Below are positions 9,571 to 17,546 of a stretch of DNA of 64,000 bases, in pieces. The notes beneath the pieces are model-generated. The model was not told where the DNA came from. It was given only the letters and a program-made list of their open reading frames with translations, and did no database searches. Made by a program: the position numbers and the translations under genes. Positions within the stretch are counted from its first letter, which is position 1, and each line of letters opens with the position of its first letter. Origin of the DNA: Pelagibius sp028280305 (GTDB lineage: Bacteria > Pseudomonadota > Alphaproteobacteria > Kiloniellales > Kiloniellaceae); the NCBI RefSeq assembly GCF_965233615.1, contig NZ_OZ247495.1, one strand, 5' to 3'.

Positions 9571-10347
9571 ATGTATCTCGAAAAGCTGAAACTGGATGGA
9601 AGGGTTGCCGTGGTCACCGGTGGCGGCCAGGGGATCGGCGCCGCCTGCGCCCGTGCTCTGGCGGAAGCCGGCGCAAAGGTGGTGATTGCCGAACTGCAAC
9701 CCGAACGTGCCGATGCCTGCGCCGCCGAACTGGCGAAACTCGGGCTCACGGTGGAGTCGGTGCCCTTGGATGTAACAAAATCCGAGGATGTCGACCGCGT
9801 AGCGGCGGAGGTTATCGCCAAGCATGGTCGCGTCGATATCCTGGTGAACAATGCCGGTGTCGCCAAGAGCGACGTGAAGGCCGAAGACACCAGCGACGAA
9901 CACTGGCGCTTTCACATGGACGTCAATCTCGACGGGCTGTTCTGGTGCTGCCGCGCCTTTGGCCGGCAGATGCTGAAGCAGGGCAGCGGCTCCATCGTCA
10001 ATATCGGTTCGATGTCCGGCTTCATTGTGAACAAGCCGCAGCCGCAGTCTTTCTACAATGCCTCCAAGGCCGCAGCCCACCACCTGACCAAGTCGCTGGC
10101 GGCAGAGTGGGGCGCCAAGGGCGTGCGGGTAAACGCCGTCGCGCCGACCTATATCGAAACGCCCCTCACGGCCTTCGGCATGAATGAAAGCCCGGACATG
10201 TACCGGACCTGGCTGGAGATGACGCCGATGGCGCGGGTCGGCCAGCCTGACGAGATCGCTTCGGTGGTGCATTTTCTTGCTTCCGACGCCGCCAGTCTGG
10301 TGACCGGGTCTGTGGTGCTTGCCGACGGTGGCTATACCTGCTGGTGA
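9571..10347 (+). CDS. Second SDR-family polyol/sugar dehydrogenase
   Basis: A 258-residue classical SDR with TGGGQGIGA at the cofactor site, NNAG, and catalytic YNASK. It is clearly distinct from the preceding dehydrogenase. In many polyol operons this place is taken by a long-chain mannitol dehydrogenase; here a second SDR stands instead, probably for another polyol isomer or a later ketose step. The start is 13 bp after the previous stop. The substrate is not readable from sequence. Confidence 0.8.
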   Translation: MYLEKLKLDGRVAVVTGGGQGIGAACARALAEAGAKVVIAELQPERADACAAELAKLGLTVESVPLDVTKSEDVDRVAAEVIAKHGRVDILVNNAGVAKSDVKAEDTSDEHWRFHMDVNLDGLFWCCRAFGRQMLKQGSGSIVNIGSMSGFIVNKPQPQSFYNASKAAAHHLTKSLAAEWGAKGVRVNAVAPTYIETPLTAFGMNESPDMYRTWLEMTPMARVGQPDEIASVVHFLASDAASLVTGSVVLADGGYTCW

Positions 10348-10384
10348 GGGGCGGTTATCCTGTATCCAACCTTTGGGGGTTGGT

Positions 10385-11071
10385 GTGGCGCCGCTTGGAC
10401 TGATCATTTTCGACTGCGACGGCGTGCTGGTGGACAGCGAGCCGCTTTCCATGCGCGTCCTGCTGCAGACCATCGCCGAAGCCGGGGCGGAGATCGATGT
10501 TGCCGAGGGTTACGAGGCCTTTCTCGGCAAGTCGCTGGCCACGGTCTGCGATCAGCTGCGCCGGGACTATGGCATCGATCTGGATGCGGCCGTGCTTGAG
10601 CGCATGCGCCGTCACCTCTATCGCGCCATCCGCCGGGAACTGCAGCCGATCCCCGGCATTGCCGAAGCCCTGGCAGGGTTTTCGCAGCCGCTCTGCGTCG
10701 CTTCTTCCAGTCAGCTTGAGCGGATCGCCCTCTCCCTCGAGGTCACCGGTCTGGCGCCCTATTTCAAAGGCAACCTTTTCAGCGCTTCCATGGTGACGCG
10801 CGGCAAGCCGGCGCCGGACCTTTTCCTGCATGCCGCGGAGCGGATGTCGGTGGCGCCGTCGAACTGTATCGTGATCGAGGACAGCCCCGCCGGTATCACC
10901 GCCGCTCTGGAGGCGGGCATGGCTGTGTTCGGCTTTACCGGCGGCAGTCATGCCCGGACCGAGGCGCATCACGGGAAGCTGGCGGCCCTCGATCCCCTGG
11001 CTGTTTTCGATGACATGCGTGACCTGCCGGTCCTGATCCAGGACCTGCAGCACCGCCAAAGGGTGTCGTAG
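10385..11071 (+). CDS. HAD-superfamily phosphatase, beta-phosphoglucomutase-like
   Basis: A 228-residue HAD hydrolase with a GTG start at 10385, placed just before the catalytic motif and after a TTTGGGGG ribosome site. Motif I is FDCDGVLVDSE, with nucleophile and acid aspartates. Motif II is the serine in VASSS, motif III the lysine in RGKPAPD, and motif IV is IEDSPAGI. The helical cap between motifs I and II is of the C1 type. Being last in the polyol cluster, it may dephosphorylate sugar or polyol phosphates that would otherwise accumulate. Confidence 0.8.
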   Translation: MAPLGLIIFDCDGVLVDSEPLSMRVLLQTIAEAGAEIDVAEGYEAFLGKSLATVCDQLRRDYGIDLDAAVLERMRRHLYRAIRRELQPIPGIAEALAGFSQPLCVASSSQLERIALSLEVTGLAPYFKGNLFSASMVTRGKPAPDLFLHAAERMSVAPSNCIVIEDSPAGITAALEAGMAVFGFTGGSHARTEAHHGKLAALDPLAVFDDMRDLPVLIQDLQHRQRVS

Positions 11072-11133
11072 CGCATCGTTCCCGCCTCAGTCCGGGCTGG
11101 ACTTCGGCAGCCGCCTCCAAGACTCTGCCTTCC

Positions 11134-11718
11134 GTGAACACGCCCACTCACCTCCTGATCGGTGCCGCGGTTCTGGCCCGGCCGGCGGAAGATGCCGCCG
11201 ACCGTCACCGCAATGCGGCCATCCTGATCGGCGCCTTGCTGGCTGACTCGGCGATTTTCGTGCTCTTCGTCTGGGCCCGGCTCTACCAGGGCATTTCCGA
11301 GCAGGCCCTGTGGGGAGAGGTTTACTGGCAGGAACCCTGGCAGACCCTGGTCGCCATCGGCAACTCTCTGCCGCTCTATCTGGCGCTCCTCGTTTGCGGC
11401 CTGTTGGCTCGCAGTCAGGTCGCGGTGGCTTTTTCCGCGGCGGCGCTTCTGCATCTCGCCTTTGATTTACCGTTCCACCACGACGATGCACATCCGCATT
11501 TCTGGCCCTTCAGCGATTGGCGTTTTCGATCGCCCCTCTCGTACTGGGATGTCGCACACTACGGAAACCTGGTCGCCCTGGCCGAGGTCGGCCTGGCGGC
11601 CCTTCTGATCGCCTTGCTTTGGCGCCGCTTTCGCACCCCGGCGGTACGCGGGGTTCTGCTGCTGGCCTTCGCCAGCTACATCGCCGTGCCTGCGTACTTC
11701 ACGCTGATGTTGGGATAA
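11134..11718 (+). CDS. Membrane-bound metal-dependent hydrolase-like protein (DUF457/YdjM type)
   Basis: A 194-residue polytopic membrane protein with about five hydrophobic segments and a GTG start. The opening NTPTHLLIGAA and the later HLAFDLPFHHDDAHPHFWPF are typical of YdjM/DUF457 membrane proteins, whose conserved His and Asp residues suggest metal binding. Similar alphaproteobacterial proteins are sometimes labelled cobalamin biosynthesis protein CobQ, which I do not trust. It follows the HAD gene by 62 bp, but a functional link to the polyol operon is unlikely. Confidence 0.65.
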   Translation: MNTPTHLLIGAAVLARPAEDAADRHRNAAILIGALLADSAIFVLFVWARLYQGISEQALWGEVYWQEPWQTLVAIGNSLPLYLALLVCGLLARSQVAVAFSAAALLHLAFDLPFHHDDAHPHFWPFSDWRFRSPLSYWDVAHYGNLVALAEVGLAALLIALLWRRFRTPAVRGVLLLAFASYIAVPAYFTLMLG

Positions 11719-11736
11719 CTATCGTCCCGGGGGCGG

Positions 11737-12321
11737 TCAGAAGCCGAAGGCGCCGGTTGTGGTGTTCAGGCGTTCGACCGTATCGCGGCGCCACTCGACC
11801 GCTTCGGTGACCTCGTCCAGGGTCAGGGTCTCGCCTGTTCCCTCATTGATCATGTGTTCGCCCGTAATTGCCGTGCCGGCTGTCGTGCGGAAGACAGGCT
11901 GCGAAGGGGCGGAACCGTTTGCAGCCGTCTCGGGCAGCAGCAGGGGCAGGGACGACGGCAAGGCCACCGGCATTGTGGGCTGTGGGATTGCCGGTTGCCG
12001 GGCGGCAGGCATGACCACAGTGCCGAGGACCGTCGGCTTCAGGGGACTGAGGCGCTGCGCCGGGGGCGCGACCGCGACGGGCCGGTCTGCCGGAATGACG
12101 ACAGGTGCAACAGGCCGCGCCGCAGCGGGGCCGGCCTTCTTCGGGACTTCCAGCTTGTAGACGACGAGCGGACCATGCTCGCCCTGTTGAACCGAGAACA
12201 CCATGGCCAAAGCCGTTACGGCACAGGCGGCAATGGATTTTCCTGCACGCAATGGATGTCCCCCCGACCGTTTGCGCTGCTGGACCCGCTCAAGACGAGT
12301 TCGCGATAAGCCTTTGATCAA
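11737..12321 (-). CDS. Hypothetical proline-rich membrane-anchored protein
   Basis: A 194-residue frame with a TTG start (12321). After a basic N-terminus comes one hydrophobic segment (SIAACAVTALAMVFSV, about residues 28-43). Then follows a long Pro/Ala/Val-rich region with VAPVVIPADRPVAVAPP-like low complexity, and an acidic C-terminal tail with TLDEVTEAVEW. This looks like a signal anchor with a periplasmic linker, or a poorly conserved envelope protein. No family is recognised. The ribosome site is weak, so both start and reality are uncertain. Confidence 0.45.
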   Translation of the reverse strand: MIKGLSRTRLERVQQRKRSGGHPLRAGKSIAACAVTALAMVFSVQQGEHGPLVVYKLEVPKKAGPAAARPVAPVVIPADRPVAVAPPAQRLSPLKPTVLGTVVMPAARQPAIPQPTMPVALPSSLPLLLPETAANGSAPSQPVFRTTAGTAITGEHMINEGTGETLTLDEVTEAVEWRRDTVERLNTTTGAFGF

Positions 12322-12406
12322 AATAGAGGTATGGCGATTCGTCGCCTGAGTCTTTTTTGTGACCGGCGTAGGGGGAAGATGAATTCGGGAAGCGGATGAA
12401 GGGGAG

Positions 12407-13978
12407 TCAGGCAGCCGGCGAAGAGTGTTGGCTGCTTTTCAGAACCCTTTCGCCGGGCAGGCGCAGCACAGCGGTGGTGCCGTTGCCCTCTTCACTCTCC
12501 AGGTGCAGCGAGCCGCCGTGCATCTCCACAAATGAGCGGGCGATGGGCAGCCCCAGGCCGGTTCCCTCCCGCACACCGGCCTCGGTGGCGGACTGTTCGT
12601 AGGGATGGAAGACGAGGTCCAGTTTGCCCGCGGCTATTCCTCTGCCCTGATCGCTGATGTGAATTTCGAGGTCGCCGCCGGCCTCCCGGAAGGAGATCGC
12701 GATGACCCCCTGTTCCGGGCTGAACTTGGCAGCGTTGGTCAAGAGGTTGAGCAGCACTTGCTTCAGCAGGCGCGGATCGGCGATCAGGAGCAGCGACTCC
12801 TGCTCGCAGTCCACCAGGATTTCCTTGGAGCGGCCGTGGCTCGTCGCGCTGATCATCTGCGCTGCCGATTGCAGGAGCTGCAGCACGTCGATTTCGCTCT
12901 CCTGCAGGATCAGTTTGCCTGACTCGATTTTCGCCAGGTCGAGCAGGCCGTCGATCAGGCTCAGCAGATGACGCGCCGAGTGGTTGATGTCGTTTACGTA
13001 GTCCTGATAGCGGCTGTTGATCGGTCCGAAAACGCCCATATGGATGGTCTCGGAGAAGCCCAGGATGGCGTTCAGCGGTGTGCGCAGTTCATGGCTCATA
13101 TTGGCCAGAAACTCGGACTTCGTGCGATTGGCCTGTTCGGCCTGATCGCGGGCGGCAACCGCCTCCGAAGAGATGCGCTCCAGATCCACCGTGCGTTCGC
13201 GGACACGTTTTTCCAGTTCGATGTTCAGGGTTGCCAGGCGCGCCTCCGCCTCGACCCGGTCGGTGATGTCGGTTTCCGTCATGACGATGACCCACTCGCC
13301 GCTTCGTGGGTCGCGGCCGCGTTGGCAATGCACCTGGTGCCAGCGCCGCCCCGCAATCGTCGGGACCGGCAGGTCCTTGTGAAAGGCGGCACCCGACAGC
13401 ACCGTTGCGCGCAGCTTGGCAGCCAGCTTCGGGTCTTCGAAGTGCCGGTTGAGGTCGCGGTGCTCCTCGCCCGCGGATTTCGAACCGAAAGCCTCTACGG
13501 CGGCCGGATTGCGCGACAACAGCTGTCCTTCCGAGGAGAAGATGCTGACCATCAGCGAGGTGTAGCGTGTCGCCTCCAGAAGCCGCAGCGCTTCCTCGTT
13601 TCCCTGCACCTCCAGAGGACCGGAACTCTCGATCAGGAGCGCGTCATGACCGTCTTCAATGGCGATCGGCGTAAGCGCAAGCAAAACCGTGACCGGGTTG
13701 CTGTCGGGGTAGAGGGTCCAGGCCTCCAGCGCGACCTCACCGGGCGGTGTTTTCTCCACCACCTGGGCCAGGCGTTGGCGCACCGTCTCGCTGTCGGAGC
13801 TGTAGTCCCGAGCCAGCAGGGTGATCAAAGAATCCGCCTGCCAGAACGCCACGGCCCGCTTGTTGGCCCACCACATGCGGTGGTGATGGATATCAAAAAT
13901 CCATATCGGAGTATGCAGAAGATTAAGGGGCGTTAACGCATCGCAGGACTTGAAATGCGGCTTGTCTCTCTGACCCAT
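12407..13978 (-). CDS. PAS-domain sensor histidine kinase
   Basis: A 523-residue kinase from ATG 13978. There is no clear membrane segment, so it is probably cytosolic. Two PAS-like regions (about residues 20-125 and 135-245) are followed by a coiled coil (ERTVDLERISSEAVAARDQA). The HisKA domain has the phospho-acceptor in MSHELRTPLN (H296), and the HATPase has NLLTNAAKFS, DQGRGIA and GTGLGLPIARSF. No response regulator is adjacent, so it is an orphan. Resemblance to alphaproteobacterial PAS kinases related to PleC/DivJ is family-level only. Confidence 0.88.
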   Translation of the reverse strand: MGQRDKPHFKSCDALTPLNLLHTPIWIFDIHHHRMWWANKRAVAFWQADSLITLLARDYSSDSETVRQRLAQVVEKTPPGEVALEAWTLYPDSNPVTVLLALTPIAIEDGHDALLIESSGPLEVQGNEEALRLLEATRYTSLMVSIFSSEGQLLSRNPAAVEAFGSKSAGEEHRDLNRHFEDPKLAAKLRATVLSGAAFHKDLPVPTIAGRRWHQVHCQRGRDPRSGEWVIVMTETDITDRVEAEARLATLNIELEKRVRERTVDLERISSEAVAARDQAEQANRTKSEFLANMSHELRTPLNAILGFSETIHMGVFGPINSRYQDYVNDINHSARHLLSLIDGLLDLAKIESGKLILQESEIDVLQLLQSAAQMISATSHGRSKEILVDCEQESLLLIADPRLLKQVLLNLLTNAAKFSPEQGVIAISFREAGGDLEIHISDQGRGIAAGKLDLVFHPYEQSATEAGVREGTGLGLPIARSFVEMHGGSLHLESEEGNGTTAVLRLPGERVLKSSQHSSPAA

Positions 13979-14292
13979 GGAAACGCTTTTCAATCTATTC
14001 GTCGCTCTACTTGCAGCTTCACTATCGAAGCCGATTGAGCTTGTGAAAACAACAGCCTATCAGCAGTTTGTTTACAAAATCTGTGCTGACAGCGATGAAA
14101 ATAAACTGCAGGGAGAATTCCGTCCGGCTTCCCTAAATTCTCACGCGGCCTGTACGTTTTTCCGGAACTTATGACCAGGAAATCTGCCGCGGAGCTGGCA
14201 ACCATAGGGCGATTCCCCAGCAGGTCAAGGAAATGCCATGGGCCTGCCACCCCGCTGTCATGAAACCGGTGTAAGAGGGGCCGGTTAGCATC
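13979..14292. other. Intergenic region between divergent genes
   Basis: About 310 bp, visibly more AT-rich than its surroundings, between the histidine kinase (minus) and the acyltransferase (plus). It should carry both promoters. A short plus-strand frame at 13977-14174 has no convincing start or family signal, so I leave it unannotated. No clear hairpin terminator is seen. Confidence 0.5.
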
Positions 14293-15114
14293 ATGACCTT
14301 CCTGGCTTCAGCATCTCACTTCACCTACGCCTCGCCCGAGGATGCGCCGTGGCGTCGCGCATTGATCCATGCGATCGAGCAGGTGACCGGCAAGCCGCGG
14401 CTCTGGCGTCTCTATGCCGACTACTGCCGGGGGCCGGCGGCGGAGAACTTTTTTACCGAAGCGGTAGACAGGCTGGCGCTCGACGTCGGCGTCGATGATC
14501 GCGACCTTGCCCGCATTCCGCGCGAGGGGCCGCTGGTGGTCGTGGCCAACCATCCCTTTGGTGTCGTTGACGGGATCGTTCTGGGTTATCTCGTCTCCCG
14601 CGTCCGGCGCGACTTCCGCATCCTGGTGAACTCCGTTCTCTATCGTTTGCCGGAGCTGCACCCCTACCTCTTGCCCATTGATTTTTCCGATACGCGCACC
14701 GCGCTGAAAACCAACATCAACACCCGGCGGCAGGCTCTTGGCGACCTTGCCGCCGGCAAATGCATCGCGATTTTCCCGGGCGGGACCGTGTCCACCGCCA
14801 AGACGCCGAACGGTGTCGCTGTCGATCCGGAATGGAAGCCCTTTGTCGGCCGTTTGATTCAGGAAAGCAGGGCCACGGTGGTGCCGTTGTTTTTTGAGGG
14901 CCAGAACAGCCGTCTGTTCCAGTGGGCCAGCCTGATTTCCATGACCCTGCGTCTGTCGCTGCTGTTCCGTGAGGTGGTGAACAAGATCGACAGCGAGGTC
15001 CCGGTACAGATCGCTGAGCCGATCGATTATGCCGCCCTCTCCAGCTTTGCGGACCGCCGGCAGCTCACCGACTATCTGCGGGCGTTGACCTATGCGCCCC
15101 AGGGTCAGTCATAG
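14293..15114 (+). CDS. PlsC-like lysophospholipid acyltransferase family protein
   Basis: A 273-residue acyltransferase. The catalytic block is NHPFGVVDG (H87 to D93), an H-x5-D variant of the usual HX4D motif. The acyl-phosphate or ACP-binding block reads IFPGGTVS where canonical PlsC has FPEGTRS. Such NHPFG forms occur in a bacterial family near hemolysin/OlsB-type acyltransferases. It probably acylates a lysolipid or lipoamino acid at the inner membrane. It is convergent with the TetR gene 20 bp downstream. Confidence 0.78.
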   Translation: MTFLASASHFTYASPEDAPWRRALIHAIEQVTGKPRLWRLYADYCRGPAAENFFTEAVDRLALDVGVDDRDLARIPREGPLVVVANHPFGVVDGIVLGYLVSRVRRDFRILVNSVLYRLPELHPYLLPIDFSDTRTALKTNINTRRQALGDLAAGKCIAIFPGGTVSTAKTPNGVAVDPEWKPFVGRLIQESRATVVPLFFEGQNSRLFQWASLISMTLRLSLLFREVVNKIDSEVPVQIAEPIDYAALSSFADRRQLTDYLRALTYAPQGQS

Positions 15115-15134
15115 CGCGCCGGCGCAGAGGCGGG

Positions 15135-15752
15135 TTAAGCCGCCAGGCCCTTCAGGAAGTTCCGGATCAGCAACTCCGCCATGTCGGCGGCGCTGGAACC
15201 CTCGGGCTGGCCCAGGCGGCCGGTGACGTTCAGCAGCGAGATTCCATGCACGCCGGACCACAGGACGCGGCCGGCGGCGGCGCGCAGGTCGCTCTGATCT
15301 GCGGAAAAGAAGGGCGCGAGACAGTCGTCGACGGTGGCAAAGAGCAGAGCGACGGCCTGCTCGAAACCGGCCGGGGTGCCGCCGCCGGACGGCCGGAAAT
15401 CGAAGACCGCCAGCCAGAGCTGCGGGTGCGTCTCGGCGAAATCGACGTAGGTCCGGCCCAGGGCTATGGCGCGTTCCAGCGGTTCCGGCTGCCGCTCCAG
15501 CGCCGTCATGGCTGTCATGGCCAGGTCGCGCAGCGTCGCGGCGTTCACCTGATAGACGATGGCATCGATGTTGTCGAAGAGGTTGTAGAGCGTGCCGGGT
15601 GAGTAGCCGATGCGCTTGGCGATCGCGCGGGCCGAGACCTGGGCGACGCCTTCTTCGATCATGATCGCCCGCGCCGCATCCACCGCCAACTCTGTCAGTT
15701 CTTCGCGCGAATGATCGGACCTGCGTCCCACGTCTGCTCCTGCTTCCATCAA
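15135..15752 (-). CDS. TetR-family transcriptional regulator with WHG-type C-terminal domain
   Basis: A 205-residue repressor. The N-terminal helix-turn-helix is clear (VSARAIAKRIGYSPGTLYNL, residues about 41-60). The C-terminal ligand domain carries WSGVHGISLLN, the signature of the TetR WHG group. Two ATG codons stand in tandem at 15752 and 15749. It is divergent from the leader of the rtcB locus, so it could control that promoter, but no operator is obvious and its target is unknown. Confidence 0.85.
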   Translation of the reverse strand: MMEAGADVGRRSDHSREELTELAVDAARAIMIEEGVAQVSARAIAKRIGYSPGTLYNLFDNIDAIVYQVNAATLRDLAMTAMTALERQPEPLERAIALGRTYVDFAETHPQLWLAVFDFRPSGGGTPAGFEQAVALLFATVDDCLAPFFSADQSDLRAAAGRVLWSGVHGISLLNVTGRLGQPEGSSAADMAELLIRNFLKGLAA

Positions 15753-15872
15753 TGTCGTCGCCCTTCGTTAGCATGTTCCGTGAACGCTGTTCAAACAGGC
15801 TTTGACGGCCCTCGACCGCCCGGCGGACCATAACGATGAGTGTGAGTTTGGAACGACCCCGGTGTGCTTTCC

Positions 15873-15901
15873 TTGACTTCTGCGCCGCGAACGATCATAA
15901 A
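15873..15901 (+). promoter_or_regulatory. Predicted promoter of the rtcB-rlaP locus
   Basis: TTGACT (15873-15878) and CATAAA (15896-15901) are 17 bp apart, a good sigma-70-like match on the plus strand, placing a transcript start near 15908. A leader of about 300 nt would then precede the rtcB remnant. Prediction from sequence only. Confidence 0.4.
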
Positions 15902-15971
15902 CGGCGTCGGAATTCGCGGCCCGAATCACGCCGTTACAGAGACATTTCGAGCAACGACGAAACAGAAAACG

Positions 15972-16091
15972 ATGAAACCGGTCCACACTACACAACAGTT
16001 TGCTGCGCAGAGCGCCCCGGCCTGGATGGCCTACGGCGATCGCGTCGTCATTCTGTGCCGCATGGGGGAGGGCCGTCCGGAGAGGCTGTGA
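15972..16091 (+). CDS. Possible 39-residue leader peptide upstream of an attenuator-like hairpin
   Basis: A short frame starting MKPVHTTQQF and ending EGRPERL, closed by TGA 30 bp before a terminator. There is no good ribosome site, and the longer open frame runs back to 15864, so translation is doubtful. It is listed because its 3' part covers GGGGGAGGG (16064-16072), which could pair with the 5' arm of the terminator; a translating ribosome could therefore alter read-through. No amino-acid run typical of classical attenuators is present. Confidence 0.25.
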   Translation: MKPVHTTQQFAAQSAPAWMAYGDRVVILCRMGEGRPERL

Positions 16092-16120
16092 GAGCAGCAA
16101 CACCGGTCTAGAGAACAAAG

Positions 16121-16155
16121 ACCCTCCCGCGGCAGCAGCCACGGGAGGGTTTTTC
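16121..16155 (+). terminator. Rho-independent terminator upstream of rtcB
   Basis: ACCCTCCCG (16121-16129) pairs perfectly with CGGGAGGGT (16142-16150), with a 12-nt loop and a T-rich tail (TTTTTCTTT) after the stem. It lies about 60 bp before the rtcB remnant and after no recognised gene on this strand. It either ends a small RNA or acts as an attenuator in the rtcB leader. Confidence 0.85.
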
Positions 16156-16193
16156 TTTGCGCTGACGGCGGCTCGGAAAGCCGCTCCGCAAAG
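16155..16193 (+). other. Bulged stem-loop between terminator and rtcB start
   Basis: CTTTGCG (16155-16161) pairs with CGCAAAG (16187-16193), and inside it GCGGCT (16168-16173) pairs with AGCCGC (16179-16184) around a 5-nt loop. It follows the terminator directly, making two consecutive RNA structures just before the ribosome site of the rtcB remnant. Confidence 0.55.
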
Positions 16194-16216
16194 AAGAGAG
16201 AATTAGGAGCAGAACA

Positions 16217-16423
16217 ATGTCGGGTCATGAAGAGTTCCAGACCGGGCGGGCCCCGGTGAAGGCCTGGGTCAAAGGTGTCCCGGTGGAGGAGGCCGCGCGG
16301 CGTCAGCTTGAGAACATCGCACGGCTGCCGTTCATCCACTCCCACGTCGCCGCCATGGCCGCCCAGCGCGACCTGGTGGCGGTGGAACACACCCTGAAGC
16401 AGGTGGTCTGCGTGAAAGGGTGA
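16217..16423 (+). pseudogene. rtcB: RNA ligase RtcB, internally deleted: first 47 and last 21 residues fused in frame
   Basis: This 68-residue frame starts as a normal RtcB: APVKAWVKGVPVEEAARRQL and then LPFIHSHVAAM correspond to the first 47 or so residues of E. coli RtcB. The next residue jumps to the extreme C-terminus, AAQRDLVAVEHTLKQVVCVKG, equivalent to the last 21 residues. Some 340 residues are missing, including the DVHxGxG metal site, the Mn-binding Cys and His residues and the guanylylated histidine, so it cannot ligate RNA. The frame is intact across the junction and the ribosome site (TAGGAG) is good, so the peptide may still be made. It precedes the rlaP-type gene, the usual partner of rtcB. 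Confidence 0.85.
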
Positions 16424-16542
16424 TACCCGGATCGGCGGCGAGGCGTCGGCCCGGAACGGGGCCGGCGGTTCTCTACCCGCCGCCGGTCTCTGGAACAGAA
16501 TTGTGTTGGTAGCAGGAAGGTTTGAAAGAGGGGAAAGAAGTT

Positions 16543-17343
16543 ATGACGGCCCTTGCCTGTGTCGCCCGCGAACCGCGGGCCCTGATCGCCGAACGGCTGG
16601 ACGCGATCGAGCGCGAACACGACGTGCGCCTGCTCTTTGCCGTTGAGTCCGGCAGCCGTGCCTGGGGTTTCGCCTCGCCGGACAGCGACTATGATGTCCG
16701 CTTTGTCTATGCCCATCCGGCGGAGTGGTATCTCTCGGTGGACACCCAACGCGATGTGATCGAGTTGCCCATCGAGGATGAGATGGACATCAACGGCTGG
16801 GAGCTGCGCAAGGCGCTCAACCTGCTGATCAGGCCCAATCCGGTGCTGCTGGAGTGGCTGCGTTCGCCTATCGTCTACCGCGCAGACGGCGAAGCCATGG
16901 TGAAGCTGCTCGACCTGGCCGAGAAGACGGCGCACCAGCGCCCCTGCGGCCATCACTATCTGCAGCTCTGCCGCAACCAGTACCGGCGTTTCATCGACGG
17001 GCAGGAGAAGGTGAAGCTGAAGAAGTACTTCTATGCTTTGCGGCCGGCCCTGGCGCTCATGTGGTTGCGCAGCAATCCCGACCGCGCCTTGCCGATGAAC
17101 CTGGCCGAGTTGCGGGCTGGGCTTGACCTGCCGTCCGGGCTATCGACCTTCCTGGATGAAATGGTCACCCGCAAGGCCATGACCCATGAACTGGGCGATG
17201 GCCCGCGCCTGGTGCTGCTCGATGCGCTGATCGAGGAGGAGATTGCCCGGGCCGAACAGGTTCTGCCGGAAGCAACAGCACCCTCTGCAGACCTGAGGCA
17301 GGAAGCCAACGGCCTGTTCCGCGATCTGGTCCTGGGGCGGTAG
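16543..17343 (+). CDS. RlaP-type nucleotidyltransferase (DNA polymerase beta superfamily)
   Basis: A 266-residue minimal nucleotidyltransferase. The active-site block is ESGSRAWGFASPDSDYDV, with GS at 37-38 and catalytic aspartates D49 and D51. The C-terminal helical part (HHYLQLCRNQYRRFIDGQEK and on) matches the RlaP family, predicted to act in RNA repair and often encoded with RtcB. I start at ATG 16543 after a GAGGGGAAAG site. It lies 120 bp after the rtcB remnant. The gene itself looks complete. Its stop TAG is the first triplet of a palindromic repeat. Confidence 0.8.
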   Translation: MTALACVAREPRALIAERLDAIEREHDVRLLFAVESGSRAWGFASPDSDYDVRFVYAHPAEWYLSVDTQRDVIELPIEDEMDINGWELRKALNLLIRPNPVLLEWLRSPIVYRADGEAMVKLLDLAEKTAHQRPCGHHYLQLCRNQYRRFIDGQEKVKLKKYFYALRPALALMWLRSNPDRALPMNLAELRAGLDLPSGLSTFLDEMVTRKAMTHELGDGPRLVLLDALIEEEIARAEQVLPEATAPSADLRQEANGLFRDLVLGR

Positions 17344-17467
17344 AGTCTTTCATATTTTGACGGCACCGGCCCGCTCCCCCTCCCGGCCACCCAATGCGAT
17401 TATCCTATGGGTGGCCGGGAGGGGGAGCGGGCCGGAACCGCTTCGACATAAGTCGAAAACGCTCTAA
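17341..17467. repeat. Palindromic intergenic repeat, family A copy 2
   Basis: An inverted-orientation copy of the element at 3269-3400. CCGGCCCGCTCCCCCTCC with CGGCCACCC pairs with GGGTGGCCG and GGAGGGGGAGCGGGCCGG across a short loop, a nearly perfect palindrome over about 70 bp. Its ends are TAGAGTCTTTCAT and the complement of TTAGAGCGTTTTCGACTTA. The first three bases are the stop codon of the nucleotidyltransferase gene. Confidence 0.85.
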
Positions 17468-17546
17468 GCCCCGGGACCTCCCGGTTGCGGTCGCTTCACC
17501 GGCGGGGCAGACTTGGCGGCGTGGTCGATCGCGGGAGCAGGGCAGG

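Noticed and set aside
13977..14174. A 65-codon plus-strand frame at the start of the histidine kinase intergenic region
   Set aside because: No ribosome site and no known similarity, and it overlaps the beginning of the kinase gene.
14551..14574. The acyltransferase as inactive because its motif is not HX4D
   Set aside because: The NHPFGxxDG form with one extra residue occurs in a whole bacterial subfamily, so it does not indicate loss of function.
16217..16423. An unrelated small gene rather than an rtcB remnant
   Set aside because: Both halves match the RtcB termini in order and orientation, including the terminal QVVCVKG, and the gene sits beside an RlaP-type gene.
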